From Sphingomonas sp. Leaf407 (GTDB taxonomy: Bacteria > Pseudomonadota > Alphaproteobacteria > Sphingomonadales > Sphingomonadaceae), in contig NZ_LMQO01000005.1 of the NCBI RefSeq assembly GCF_001425385.1, positions 1-64,000 on the forward strand: a DNA stretch of 64,000 bases, written 5' to 3'. Below are positions 8,433-16,555 of the stretch, one piece after another; the first letter of the stretch is position 1, and each line of letters begins with the position of its first letter. The notes below the pieces were generated by a model. The model was given only the letters and a program-made list of their open reading frames with translations. It made no database searches and was not told the origin of the DNA. Made by a program: the position numbers and the translations under genes.

Positions 8433-9365
8433 TCAGAACGGCACCGCCGGCCCGGCCGGCACGATGCCGCTGGGATTGATGCCGGGATGGCTACGATAAT
8501 AATGCTGCTTGATCTGGTCGAGGTCGATCGTCGCGGCGACGCCGGGCAACGCCGCGATCCGCTCCGTCAGCGCGCGCAGCCGAGGATAGTCGATCAACCG
8601 GCGGATGTTGCACTTGAAATGGCCGTGATACACGGGATCGAACCGCACCAGCGTAGTGAACAGGCGGATGTCGGCCTCGGTCAGCCGCCCGCCGACCAGC
8701 CAGTCGCCGGTCAGCCGCGCCTCCAGCCAGTCGAGCGAGTCGAACAGGCCATGGACCGCCTCGTCATAGGCTTCCTGCGATTGGGCGAAGCCCGCGCGGT
8801 ACACACCGTTGTTGACGCTGTGATAGACCCGGTCGTTCACCGCATCGATCTCGTCGCGCAGCTCGGGCGGATAATAGTCGCCCGGCACCGCCCCCAGATC
8901 GTCGAACGCGGTGTTCAGCATGCGGATGATCTCGGCCGATTCGTTGTTGACGATCCGCCGCTCGCGCTTGTCCCACAACACCGGCACCGTGACCTTTCCG
9001 GTCATTCCCGGATCGGCAATCGCATAAAGCTGGTGAAGGTGTTCCACCCCCTCCACCGGATCACCGCTCCCGCCGAACCGCCCGGCGAAGCTCCAGCCGC
9101 ACTCGCCCATGATCGGCCCGACCACCGTCACCGGCAGCAATTCCTCCAGTCCTTTGAGCGCACGCACCACCAATGTGCGATGCGCCCATGGACAAGCGAG
9201 GCTGACATAGAGGTGATAGCGATCCGCCTCCGCCGCATATTGGCCAGACCCGTCCGCGCTCAGCCGGTCGCGAAAGCCGCTGTCGGCGCGCTGGAACCGG
9301 CCCTTGTCGTCGGTCGGCGCGACCGGCGTTTCGTTGGTCCAGCGTCCGTCCTGCAGCATGCCCAT
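8433..9365 (-). CDS. yqjG: glutathionyl-hydroquinone reductase (YqjG/ECM4, Xi-class GST)
   Basis: 310 residues. The thioredoxin-fold half contains LYVSLACPWAHRTLVV; the Cys of CPWA is the catalytic residue that removes glutathione from glutathionyl-(hydro)quinones. The helical half (VNNGVYRAGFAQSQEAY; GGRLTEADIRLFTTLVRFDP) matches the family. ATG 9365 has AGGGGA 8-9 bases upstream. Its start is separated by 38 bp from the stop of the ArsR-type gene on the same strand. Confidence 0.92.
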   Translation of the reverse strand: MGMLQDGRWTNETPVAPTDDKGRFQRADSGFRDRLSADGSGQYAAEADRYHLYVSLACPWAHRTLVVRALKGLEELLPVTVVGPIMGECGWSFAGRFGGSGDPVEGVEHLHQLYAIADPGMTGKVTVPVLWDKRERRIVNNESAEIIRMLNTAFDDLGAVPGDYYPPELRDEIDAVNDRVYHSVNNGVYRAGFAQSQEAYDEAVHGLFDSLDWLEARLTGDWLVGGRLTEADIRLFTTLVRFDPVYHGHFKCNIRRLIDYPRLRALTERIAALPGVAATIDLDQIKQHYYRSHPGINPSGIVPAGPAVPF

Positions 9366-9403
9366 CGCGTAATTCCCCTGTGGCCGAAGTGCTGCAACGC
9401 GCC

Positions 9404-9724
9404 TCAGGGGGTGTCGGGTTCCCGCGCCGCGCGCGCTGCCGCGCTCTCGCGCTTGAGCGGGCGGCCGACCGGGCAGACTTCCTGCACGAACCCGTTCAGC
9501 GTGTTGGTGAGATTGTCGGGCACCAGCGCATAGAACACGAACTGCCCGCGCTTCTCGCTGCGCACCAGCCCCGCCGCCTCTAGCACCGACAGATGCTGCG
9601 AGATCGACGGCTTCGACATGGCGAACCGCGCGGCGATCTCGCCCGCGCTCATCTCGGCATGGGCGAGATAGGCGAGGATCTTGCGGCGCGGCACCGACGC
9701 CAGGGCTTCGAACACACGTTGCAT
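9404..9724 (-). CDS. ArsR-superfamily repressor, SdpR-like autorepressor type
   Basis: About 106 residues from ATG 9724. The winged helix-turn-helix MSAGEIAARFAMSKPSISQH and the wing EKRGQFVFYALVP match SdpR-type ArsR autorepressors, as does the opening MQRVFEALASVPRRKILAYL. No metal-binding cysteine pair is present apart from one Cys near the C-terminus. A TTG 36 bases further up (9760) is an alternative start. It is divergent from a desaturase gene across an 84-bp region that holds a 16-bp palindrome, a likely operator for both directions. The two enzymes downstream (8433, 7586) may belong to its transcript. Confidence 0.8.
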   Translation of the reverse strand: MQRVFEALASVPRRKILAYLAHAEMSAGEIAARFAMSKPSISQHLSVLEAAGLVRSEKRGQFVFYALVPDNLTNTLNGFVQEVCPVGRPLKRESAAARAAREPDTP

Positions 9725-9753
9725 GGCGCATGATCTAGGGGTTCGCACCGCGC

Positions 9754-9790
9754 TTGACAAACATGCTTCGCTATTTAGGTATATACTTAA
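9754..9790 (+). promoter_or_regulatory. desaturase promoter with a palindromic operator
   Basis: TTGACA at 9754-9759 is a perfect -35 box. About 17 bases on lies an AT-rich palindrome, TTAGGTATATACTTAA (9775-9790; one mismatched pair), which overlaps the expected -10 position. An ArsR-type repressor bound there would block the plus-strand promoter, and the site also lies upstream of its own gene. The palindrome is seen; the regulator-operator pairing is inferred from position and family habit. Confidence 0.55.
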
Positions 9791-9808
9791 TTACCGAAAG
9801 GACGCCTT

Positions 9809-10735
9809 ATGGCGATGTCAACAGCACGGATGAAGGCGGACCCCGACACCTCGGCAACCGACGGCCGGGTGCGCTGGGCACCGGTCCGCTCGCTGTGGAT
9901 CGGGGGCATGACGCTGGCGACGCTCGCCGCCGCGCCGTTCCACACGACCTGGGGCAGCGTGGCGCTGTTCCTCGTCACCAGCGGCGTGACCTTGTGCGCG
10001 GGCCATTCGGTCGGGCTGCACCGGCTACTGATCCACCGCAGCTTCGTGGCACCTCGCTGGCTCGAACGGCTGCTGGTCTATCTCGGCACCCTCGTGGGCA
10101 TGGCCGGGCCGCTCGGCATGGTGCGGCTCCACGACACGCGCGACTGGGCGCAGCGGCAGAGCGACTGCCATCCGCTCCACGCCCACCGCGCGCACCCTTT
10201 ACGCGATGCGTGGTGGCAGATGCACTGCCGGCTCGACCTCGCCCACCCCCCGCGCTTCGTCCCCGAAGCGTATCTGCGCGAAGACCGCTTCCTGCGCTGG
10301 CTGGAGGCGAGCTGGATGGCGCAGCAACTGCCATGGGCGCTGGTGTTCCTCGCGATCGGCGGCTGGCCGTGGGTCGTGTGGGGTGTGCCGGTGCGAGTCG
10401 CGGTGAGCGTCACCGGCCACTGGCTGGTCGGCCACATCACCCACCGCCACGGTCCGCAGGACTGGGCAGTCGACGGCGTCGCGGTGCAGGGCCACGACCT
10501 GCCCGCCGCCGCGCTCATCACCTTCGGCGAGGCGTGGCACGGCAACCATCATGCCTTTCCCGAATCGGCCCGGCTCGGGATCGAACCCGGCCAGCATGAT
10601 CCGGGCTGGTGGCTGCTGCTGGCGCTGCGCCGCGTGGGGCTGGTGCGCGACCTCAACGAACCGGCGCACCTGCCGCCACGCACAGGGGTGCGGCGGGTGG
10701 GCGCCGACAAGCTGCCGGCGGGAGGGATCGCGTGA
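9809..10735 (+). CDS. membrane fatty-acid desaturase
   Basis: 308 residues with four to five membrane segments. Histidine boxes: HRLLIH in GHSVGLHRLLIHRSF (HX4H) and EAWHGNHHAFP (HXXHH). The middle box, HRxHH in classical stearoyl-CoA desaturases, appears instead as HDTRDWAQRQ. Such di-iron enzymes insert double bonds into acyl chains. ATG 9809 has GAAAGGA 6 bases upstream. The next gene starts at a GTGA overlap, so the membrane protein after it is translationally coupled. Control by the divergent SdpR-like repressor is likely. Confidence 0.85.
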   Translation: MAMSTARMKADPDTSATDGRVRWAPVRSLWIGGMTLATLAAAPFHTTWGSVALFLVTSGVTLCAGHSVGLHRLLIHRSFVAPRWLERLLVYLGTLVGMAGPLGMVRLHDTRDWAQRQSDCHPLHAHRAHPLRDAWWQMHCRLDLAHPPRFVPEAYLREDRFLRWLEASWMAQQLPWALVFLAIGGWPWVVWGVPVRVAVSVTGHWLVGHITHRHGPQDWAVDGVAVQGHDLPAAALITFGEAWHGNHHAFPESARLGIEPGQHDPGWWLLLALRRVGLVRDLNEPAHLPPRTGVRRVGADKLPAGGIA

Positions 10736-11169
10736 ACAGCGTCGCTGTGCCCTCCGTCTGCTTGCGTATCGGCTCGCTGATCGTCGCCACCGTTGCCGGA
10801 GTCGTGATCGTCATCGCGCTGTGGCTGGTGCGCGGGATTCTCGCCACCGGAGGTCGACTTGCATTTAGCTGGTGGAGGATGTTCGACTTCCTGCCGCTGA
10901 CCATCGTCGTCGGGTCGCTCATCGCCATCCCCTTCTGCCTGATGATCGGCCTGCCATTATGGCATCTGGCGGTGGGATCGGGCCGGCAGAGTCGCCGCGA
11001 CGCGCTGCGCTTGGGGCTGATCGTCGGCGCGATCATCGGGCTGGCGATGGCCGTCTTCGGCGTGAACGATGGCGCATGGTATGACGAGCCACTCGATTTT
11101 CTCGGCTATTGCCTTGCCGGCCGCTGCGCCGGGTTCATCGCCCACCGCGCCGCCTATCCACCCGACTGA
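10732..11169 (+). CDS. small four-helix membrane protein, paralogue 1 of 3
   Basis: 145 residues, GTG start overlapping the desaturase stop (GTGA). Four hydrophobic segments. It shares two blocks with the next two genes: GSLIAIPFCLMIGLPLWHLA (about residues 62-81) and LAGRCAGFIAHRAA near the C-terminus. No known family is recognised. Coupling to the desaturase suggests a membrane-adaptation role, which is inference only. Confidence 0.65.
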   Translation: MNSVAVPSVCLRIGSLIVATVAGVVIVIALWLVRGILATGGRLAFSWWRMFDFLPLTIVVGSLIAIPFCLMIGLPLWHLAVGSGRQSRRDALRLGLIVGAIIGLAMAVFGVNDGAWYDEPLDFLGYCLAGRCAGFIAHRAAYPPD

Positions 11170-11222
11170 TGTTTCGTGGCGCAACCGTTGCCTTGACGAA
11201 TCGCTCGAACCGGAGCCGCCTG

Positions 11223-11678
11223 ATGACCGAACAACCCGATCGATTCTTGTCGCGTGAGCGCAGGCTCACCGCACTTTCGCTTGCCGCCATGGTCGGCGTC
11301 ATCGTCAACCTTGCGTTCGACTATGCGCGCGCCGTGATCGTCAGCACGGGCCAGAACGGGATAGCGGATGCGCTGCCTCCGGCCTTTTGGGCGTTCTACA
11401 TCGCGTTCGGGTCCTTAATCGCGGTGCCGGTCTGCCTCGTCATCGGCATGCCGCTCTGGTACTTCGCCGAGCGCGCCGGATGGCGCAGCCGGCACAAGGC
11501 CATACAATTGGGCACGCTTGCCGGCGCGATCATCAGCTTCGGCTTCGTGCTGCTGGCCGGCCCACAACAGCTTGTCCGCGCCGGCTACGCCGGACTGTGG
11601 GAAGTCGCAGGATTCTGCATTGCGGGTGCGGCTGGCGGCCTGGTCGCACACTTCGTCGCATCCGGCGTCGACCGGTGA
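11223..11678 (+). CDS. small four-helix membrane protein, paralogue 2 of 3
   Basis: 151 residues from ATG 11223, 53 bp after paralogue 1. The conserved blocks are GSLIAVPVCLVIGMPLWYFA followed by ERAG, and IAGAAGGLVAHFVA near the end. A basic loop (WRSRHKA) follows the second helix pair in all three copies. Arisen by tandem duplication; function unknown. Confidence 0.65.
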   Translation: MTEQPDRFLSRERRLTALSLAAMVGVIVNLAFDYARAVIVSTGQNGIADALPPAFWAFYIAFGSLIAVPVCLVIGMPLWYFAERAGWRSRHKAIQLGTLAGAIISFGFVLLAGPQQLVRAGYAGLWEVAGFCIAGAAGGLVAHFVASGVDR

Positions 11679-11748
11679 CGGACACAGCATGGACCCGTCG
11701 CGCTACCGGCTCACGCCTTTCCTTGCCCGCCATCGAAAGCCAGACGCC

Positions 11749-12201
11749 ATGATCGACCATTCCGGCCTCACGCCCGGCCACCGCGCATGCGCGCTGTCGC
11801 TCGCCGCCGTCGTCGGTGTCATGGTCGACGTATTCCTGTGGCAACTGCGCCCCGCGCTCGCCAACTGGCAGAGCGGCCTTGGCTTCACCCTGCCGCCGTT
11901 CGGGTTCTTCACCCTGTGCATCGTCGTCGGATCGTTCGTCGCGATCCCGCTCTGCCTCGCCACAGGCATGCCGCTGTGGCACCTCGCCGAGCGCGCCGGG
12001 CGGCGGCGCCGGCGGGACGCGCTGGGGTTCGGCGTGCTGACCGGGGCTGTCGTCGGCGCGCTGATGCTTGCGACAAGCCTGTCCCGCGAATACGCAGTTG
12101 GCGGGATCGACCGCGACGCGCTCCTCGACTTCCTCGATTATTGCGCCGCCGGTGCCTGCGCCGGACTGGTCGCCCACCGCGCGGCCTTTTCCCGCGAATA
12201 G
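11749..12201 (+). CDS. small four-helix membrane protein, paralogue 3 of 3
   Basis: 150 residues from ATG 11749, 70 bp after paralogue 2. Blocks GSFVAIPLCLATGMPLWHLA + ERAG and AAGACAGLVAHRAA align with the other two copies. The basic loop is extended here (RRRRRDA). The copies keep length, topology and both motifs but differ elsewhere, so the duplication is not recent. Confidence 0.65.
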   Translation: MIDHSGLTPGHRACALSLAAVVGVMVDVFLWQLRPALANWQSGLGFTLPPFGFFTLCIVVGSFVAIPLCLATGMPLWHLAERAGRRRRRDALGFGVLTGAVVGALMLATSLSREYAVGGIDRDALLDFLDYCAAGACAGLVAHRAAFSRE

Positions 12202-12229
12202 CGGCCGATCGCCCTTATCCGACGACCGA

Positions 12230-12586
12230 TCAGGGGTTCTGGATCAGCCGCAGCAACGACCCGTCGGGATCGAGCAGCGCGCCGATGCGCAAACCGTGCT
12301 GCATCGTCGGCGGGTGCAGCCGGGGAAAGCCGGTGGTTGCCTCCGGGATGCCTACCGCCCGTGCCACGCGGTACACCCCGTCGAGATCGTCGAGCCGCAG
12401 GCAACTGCCGAAGTTGTTCGTCGCCGGATCGAGGTCGGGGTACGGGAAAAATTCCAGCAGCAGGTCGCCCCGGCGCAGGATCATCCAGCCGCCATCGCGC
12501 CATTCCTCGGCGAAGCCCAGCGCCGCGTAGAAGCCGGCGGTCGCCGCGAAATCGCGCGACGGCAGGTTCGGGGTCGCCTGATCCAT
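12230..12586 (-). CDS. VOC-fold protein, bleomycin-resistance (BLMA) type
   Basis: 118 residues. A single vicinal-oxygen-chelate domain: PSRDFAATAGFYAALGF at the start, GDLLLEFFPYPDL, DLDGVYRVARAVGI and LLDPDGSLLRLIQNP at the end. The FFP motif and DLDGV segment are characteristic of bleomycin-binding proteins, which sequester the drug as a dimer. GGGAGG precedes ATG 12586. Resistance activity is not proven by sequence. Confidence 0.8.
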   Translation of the reverse strand: MDQATPNLPSRDFAATAGFYAALGFAEEWRDGGWMILRRGDLLLEFFPYPDLDPATNNFGSCLRLDDLDGVYRVARAVGIPEATTGFPRLHPPTMQHGLRIGALLDPDGSLLRLIQNP

Positions 12587-12613
12587 CGGACATTGCCTCC
12601 CGTCTCACGAACA

Positions 12614-12650
12614 AGAAAAAGGCCGGCCACCCTTTCGAGTGACCGGCCCC
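12614..12650 (-). terminator. Rho-independent terminator of the cold-shock gene
   Basis: On the minus strand GGCCGGTCAC pairs with GTGGCCGGCC (10 bp, one G-T wobble) around an 8-base loop and is followed by TTTTTC. It lies about 25 bp past the stop of the double cold-shock gene. Confidence 0.8.
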
Positions 12651-12673
12651 TTGTCTTCGCGATCGCGAGAACC

Positions 12674-13537
12674 TCAAAGCTTGTTGAGGTTCACCGCTGC
12701 GTGCTTGCCGCGACGATCGACTTCGAGCTCGAATTCGAGCTTGTCGCCTTCGTTGAGCGTCGGGAGACCCGCGCGCTCGACCGCCGAGATGTGCACGAAC
12801 GCATCGGGCTGTCCGTCGTCGCGCTGAATGAAGCCGAAGCCCTTCATCGCATTAAAGAACTTGACCGTCCCGGTCGCGCGCTCGCCGGTGAGCTGACGCT
12901 GCGGACCACCCATGCCACCGGCACTGCCGCCGGCGCGGGGTTCACGCGGTTCGCGCGGCGCGCCACCACCACCGGTGGCAGCCATCGGCTCGCCATCGAT
13001 CTTCAGGTCGGTCGCCGAGATGCGGCCGCCACGATCGACGAGCGTGAAGCCCATCGGCTGACCTTCGGCCAGCGCGCTGAGGCCCGCCTGCTCGACCGCC
13101 GAGATGTGGACGAACACGTCTTCGCCGCCGTCATCACGCACGACGAAGCCGAAACCCTTCTGCGCGTTGAAGAACTTGACCACGCCCGTCGCCTCGCCGA
13201 CGACCTGCGGGGGCATGCCGCGGCCACCGCCGCCGCCGCCACCACCGAAGCCGCCACCGCCGCCGCCGCGGAAACCACCGCCGCCGCCGCCGAAGCCGCC
13301 ACCGCCGCCACGATCACCGTAGCTGCTGCCGCCGCCGCCGAACCCGCCGCTGCTGCCGCCGCCGAAGCCACCGCCGCCGCCGAACCCGCCGCCGCCGAAG
13401 CCACCACGATCGCCGCCGCCGAAGCCGCCGCCACCGAAGCTGCTGCCGCTGCTGCTGCCGCCTTCGTCACCAAAACCGTCGCGCTTGTCCCTGCCGCGCC
13501 CACCGCGCTCGCCGCGCCGTCCTCGATCGAAACTCAT
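12674..13537 (-). CDS. glycine-rich protein with two cold-shock domains
   Basis: 287 residues. Residues 1-110 are a low-complexity Gly/Ser/Arg region with GGGGF and RGG-like repeats. Cold-shock domain 1 spans about 116-181 (GVVKFFNAQKGFGFVVRDDG, VFVHISAVEQAGL) and domain 2 about 219-287 (GTVKFFNAMKGFGFIQRDDG, AFVHISAVERAGL), joined by a Gly/Pro/Arg linker. RNP1 (KGFGF) and RNP2 (FVHIS) are intact in both, so RNA binding is expected. Double-domain CspA-type proteins are common in Alphaproteobacteria; the long glycine-rich N-terminus is not. Confidence 0.9.
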   Translation of the reverse strand: MSFDRGRRGERGGRGRDKRDGFGDEGGSSSGSSFGGGGFGGGDRGGFGGGGFGGGGGFGGGSSGGFGGGGSSYGDRGGGGGFGGGGGGFRGGGGGGFGGGGGGGGRGMPPQVVGEATGVVKFFNAQKGFGFVVRDDGGEDVFVHISAVEQAGLSALAEGQPMGFTLVDRGGRISATDLKIDGEPMAATGGGGAPREPREPRAGGSAGGMGGPQRQLTGERATGTVKFFNAMKGFGFIQRDDGQPDAFVHISAVERAGLPTLNEGDKLEFELEVDRRGKHAAVNLNKL

Positions 13538-13841
13538 TGCCCTGTTCGTCTTCCCGGTTCGCCCAAATTCATCCTAAACCCAAGCGCCGAGCGAAAAACG
13601 CAGGTGTTCGGGCACCACCAGACCGGGTGCCACTTCCCTGCCATAACCGAAAAGTCGGTGCGCCCAAACGAATTTCGCGGACGCAATCGTTTCGCACCCC
13701 CGATCCACGACGAGTTGTGGCGAAAGCGGCACAGAACTACGGCGCACCGGGCGCAATTCCCGTGCGATCGCTTGCACCTGCCCGGTACGAATCGACGATC
13801 GCGCCATTGAGCCGCACCCGCGAAGCCGCTAGGCGCAGGCG
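13538..13841. other. 304-bp divergent intergenic region (cold-shock gene / RNase D)
   Basis: Must contain the promoters of both flanking genes. The half next to the cold-shock gene is less GC-rich and could hold a long 5' untranslated region, as is usual for csp genes. I could not identify convincing -35/-10 boxes or a named RNA element, and see no gene here. Confidence 0.4.
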
Positions 13842-14462
13842 ATGACCGTCCATTTCCATGAAGAAGACCTGCCCGAAGGCGTGTTCGCGCCCGGCACCGA
13901 CATCGCCGTCGATACCGAGACGATGGGCCTCATCACCCCGCGCGACCGGCTCTGCGTCGTCCAGCTATCCGACGGCGGGCAGGACCAGCATCTCGTCCGC
14001 TTCAACCCGGGCAGCGATTATGCCGCGCCGAACCTGAAGGCGGTGCTCGCCGATCCGGCGCGGGTGAAGCTCTATCATTTCGGCCGGTTCGATCTGGCGG
14101 CGATCGAGCATTATCTGGGCGTCACCGCCGGCCCGGTGTTCTGCACCAAGATCGCGTCGCGACTCGTCCGCACCTACACCGACCGCCACGGGTTGAAGGA
14201 ACTGGTGCGCGAACTGCTCGGCCAGGATATTTCCAAGCAGCAGCAGTCGTCCGACTGGGGCGGCCCGGTGCTGTCGGACGCGCAGCGCGACTATGCCGCC
14301 TCCGACGTGCGCTTCCTCCACGCGCTGCGCGAGGAACTGGCCAAGCGGCTGGCGCGCGAAGGGCGCACCGATCTCGCGCAGGCGTGTTTCGACTTCCTGC
14401 CGCACCGCGCGCGGCTCGATCTGGCGGGCTGGCCGGAGACGGACATCTTCGCCCATGTCTGA
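13842..14462 (+). CDS. ribonuclease D-type 3'-5' exonuclease (short form)
   Basis: 206 residues covering only the DEDD exonuclease domain: Asp and Glu in IAVDTETMGLI, Asp in YHFGRFDLAAIEHYL, and the Tyr-x3-Asp of DYAASDVRFLHALRE. The HRDC domains of full RNase D are absent, as in the short alphaproteobacterial paralogues. It trims RNA 3' ends such as tRNA precursors. Its stop overlaps the lptC start by 8 bp, so it heads the LPS-transport operon. Confidence 0.88.
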   Translation: MTVHFHEEDLPEGVFAPGTDIAVDTETMGLITPRDRLCVVQLSDGGQDQHLVRFNPGSDYAAPNLKAVLADPARVKLYHFGRFDLAAIEHYLGVTAGPVFCTKIASRLVRTYTDRHGLKELVRELLGQDISKQQQSSDWGGPVLSDAQRDYAASDVRFLHALREELAKRLAREGRTDLAQACFDFLPHRARLDLAGWPETDIFAHV

Positions 14463-15093
14463 GGTCGCCCGCCTGGAGCGGAGCCGGCGGCAACGCCGCG
14501 CCGCGCCGGGCAGCGCCCACGACCGGCGCATCGCCTTCCTGTTGGTGGCGCTCCCGATCGCGATCGGGGTGCTCGCCGCATTCCTCGTCATGGCCCCGCT
14601 GTTCATGCGCGGCGATACCAGCTTCGTGCTCGACAAGAACAAGGTCGACATCGCGCAGGAACGCATGCGGCTGCGCGCCGCCGAATATCGCGGACAGGAC
14701 GCCAAGGGGCAGCCGTTCGTCATCGACGCCCGCTCGGCGGTGCAGAAAAGCTCGGCCGAACCGGTCGTGCAGTTGCAGGAACTGGCCGCCGCGATCCGCC
14801 TGCCCGACGGGCCGGCGCGCCTCACCGCGCCGCGCGGCCGCTATGACATGGCCTCCGAACAGGTCGACGTGCTGGGGCCGATCCGCTTCCGCGCCGCCGA
14901 TGGCTATTCGCTCGATACGACCAACGCGACGGTCGATCTCAAGACCCGGAAATTGCAGAGCGGCAGCGCCGTCACCGGCACGACGTCGATGGGCGTCTTC
15001 AGCGGCGACCGGCTCGACGCCGATCTCGAGTCGCGCACCGTGCGCCTCACCGGCAATGCGCGCTTGCGTATCGACCCGGCACGCACGAAATAG
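14455..15093 (+). CDS. lptC: LPS export protein LptC
   Basis: 212 residues with one N-terminal membrane anchor (about 25-50) and a periplasmic beta-jellyroll part. LptC bridges the inner-membrane LptB2FG complex to LptA. The sequence is divergent as usual, so the call relies on architecture (single anchor, DUF1239-like body) and on position directly before LptA and LptB. Start ATG 14455 overlaps the RNase D stop. Confidence 0.85.
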   Translation: MSEVARLERSRRQRRAAPGSAHDRRIAFLLVALPIAIGVLAAFLVMAPLFMRGDTSFVLDKNKVDIAQERMRLRAAEYRGQDAKGQPFVIDARSAVQKSSAEPVVQLQELAAAIRLPDGPARLTAPRGRYDMASEQVDVLGPIRFRAADGYSLDTTNATVDLKTRKLQSGSAVTGTTSMGVFSGDRLDADLESRTVRLTGNARLRIDPARTK

Positions 15094-15098
15094 CCGCG

Positions 15099-15644
15099 AT
15101 GATTCGCACCGCGCTTCCGAGCTTCGTCGTCACCGCCGCGCTGCTGGCGCTGGCCGGCCCCGTGCTCGCGCAGACGCGCCACGACTCGAACGCGCCGATC
15201 GATTTCTCGGCCAACGCCATCGAATTGCAGGACAAGGCGAATCGCGCGGTGCTGACCGGCGGCGTCACCATCCGCCAGTCGACGATGACGATGACCGCCG
15301 ACCGCGTCACCGTCGCCTATACCGGTCAGGTGACGGCCGGCGCCTCGCCGCAGGCATCGCGGATGGACGCGACCGGCAATGTCGTCGTCACCCGCCCCGA
15401 TCAGACCGCCCGGTCTCGCTTCGCCGTCTATGACGTGGGCGCGCGCGTCGTGACGATGATCGGCGGCGTGCGGCTGACGCAGGGGGCCAATACGCTGACC
15501 GGCGGACGACTGTCGATCAACCTCGACACCGGCCGCGCGACGATCGACGGATCGGGCGTGGGCAGTCCCGCGACGCCGGGCGGCACCGTTACCCAGGGCG
15601 GCGGGCGCGTCACCGGCCGATTCTCGGTGCCCAAGCGCAACTGA
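15099..15644 (+). CDS. lptA: LPS transport periplasmic protein LptA
   Basis: 181 residues with a signal peptide (hydrophobic 8-24, cleavage after VLAQ). The mature OstA-like domain has the typical repeats: IDFSANAIELQDKANRAVLT, TMTADRVTVAYTG, MDATGNVVVTRPDQ, LTGGRLSINLDTG. It forms the beta-jellyroll bridge that carries LPS across the periplasm. Starts 5 bp after lptC. Confidence 0.92.
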   Translation: MIRTALPSFVVTAALLALAGPVLAQTRHDSNAPIDFSANAIELQDKANRAVLTGGVTIRQSTMTMTADRVTVAYTGQVTAGASPQASRMDATGNVVVTRPDQTARSRFAVYDVGARVVTMIGGVRLTQGANTLTGGRLSINLDTGRATIDGSGVGSPATPGGTVTQGGGRVTGRFSVPKRN

Positions 15645-15769
15645 TCGCGGTTTCCGGGCACGTCGCGGCGGTGCGATCTTTCCTTTCGCGTGCCCGTGAT
15701 GCAACAATCCTGCCAAATCACCGGTGGTAAGCACCTGCTAACCACCGACATGCGATCAGGACGCCGCCG

Positions 15770-16555
15770 ATGACCGACACGACCCTCCTCAGCCCGGCGG
15801 CCAACACGCCGCCGATCGCCGAACCGCCGAGCGACCATGGCCTGTCGGTCGTGTCGATCGCCAAATCCTATGACAAGCGGGTCGTGCTGTCCGACGTGTC
15901 GATGTCGGTCGGGCGCGGCGAAGTCGTCGGCCTGCTCGGCCCCAATGGTGCTGGCAAGACGACCAGCTTCTATTCCGCCATGGGGCTGGTGAAGCCCGAC
16001 GCCGGCCGCATCCTGCTCGACGGTGAGGACATCACCGCGCTGCCGATGTATCGCCGCGCGATCCTCGGGCTGGGCTATCTGCCGCAGGAAACGTCGATCT
16101 TTCGCGGATTGTCGGTCGAAAAGAACATCCTCGCCGTGCTCGAACTGGCCGAGCCAGACAAGGCGCGCCGCGCCGCCCGGCTCGAACAGTTGCTCGAGGA
16201 ATTCGGCCTCACCCGCCTGCGCACCGCCGCCGCGATGGCGCTGTCGGGCGGCGAGCGCCGCCGCGCCGAAATCGCCCGCGCGCTGGCCGCCAATCCGACG
16301 ATCATCCTGCTCGACGAACCCTTCGCCGGGATCGACCCGATCTCGATCGCCGACATCCGCGACCTCGTCATCCAGCTCAAGTCGCGCGGTATCGGCGTGC
16401 TCATCACCGACCACAATGTCCGCGAGACGCTGGAAATCGTCGACCGCGCCTACATCATCTATGACGGGCGCGTGCTCTTCGCCGGATCGCCCGCCGAACT
16501 GGTCGCCGACGCCAACGTCCGCCGCCTCTACCTCGGCGAAGGCTTTGAATTGTAA
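15770..16555 (+). CDS. lptB: LPS export ABC transporter ATPase LptB
   Basis: 261 residues. Walker A GLLGPNGAGKTTSFYSAMGL, Q-loop LPQETSIFRG, signature ALSGGERRRAEIARAL, Walker B IILLDEPFAGIDPIS and the H-loop ITDHNVRETL are all present and typical of LptB. It powers LPS extraction with LptF/LptG, which are not in this window. It carries an N-terminal extension of about 25 residues. A 125-bp gap separates it from lptA, and rpoN begins at the base after its stop. Confidence 0.95.
   Translation: MTDTTLLSPAANTPPIAEPPSDHGLSVVSIAKSYDKRVVLSDVSMSVGRGEVVGLLGPNGAGKTTSFYSAMGLVKPDAGRILLDGEDITALPMYRRAILGLGYLPQETSIFRGLSVEKNILAVLELAEPDKARRAARLEQLLEEFGLTRLRTAAAMALSGGERRRAEIARALAANPTIILLDEPFAGIDPISIADIRDLVIQLKSRGIGVLITDHNVRETLEIVDRAYIIYDGRVLFAGSPAELVADANVRRLYLGEGFEL

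Noticed and set aside
13003-13503. A 166-codon Ala-rich frame overlapping the glycine-rich cold-shock gene
   Set aside because: It is the shifted reading of GGC/GCC repeats that encode the glycine tract and has no independent support.
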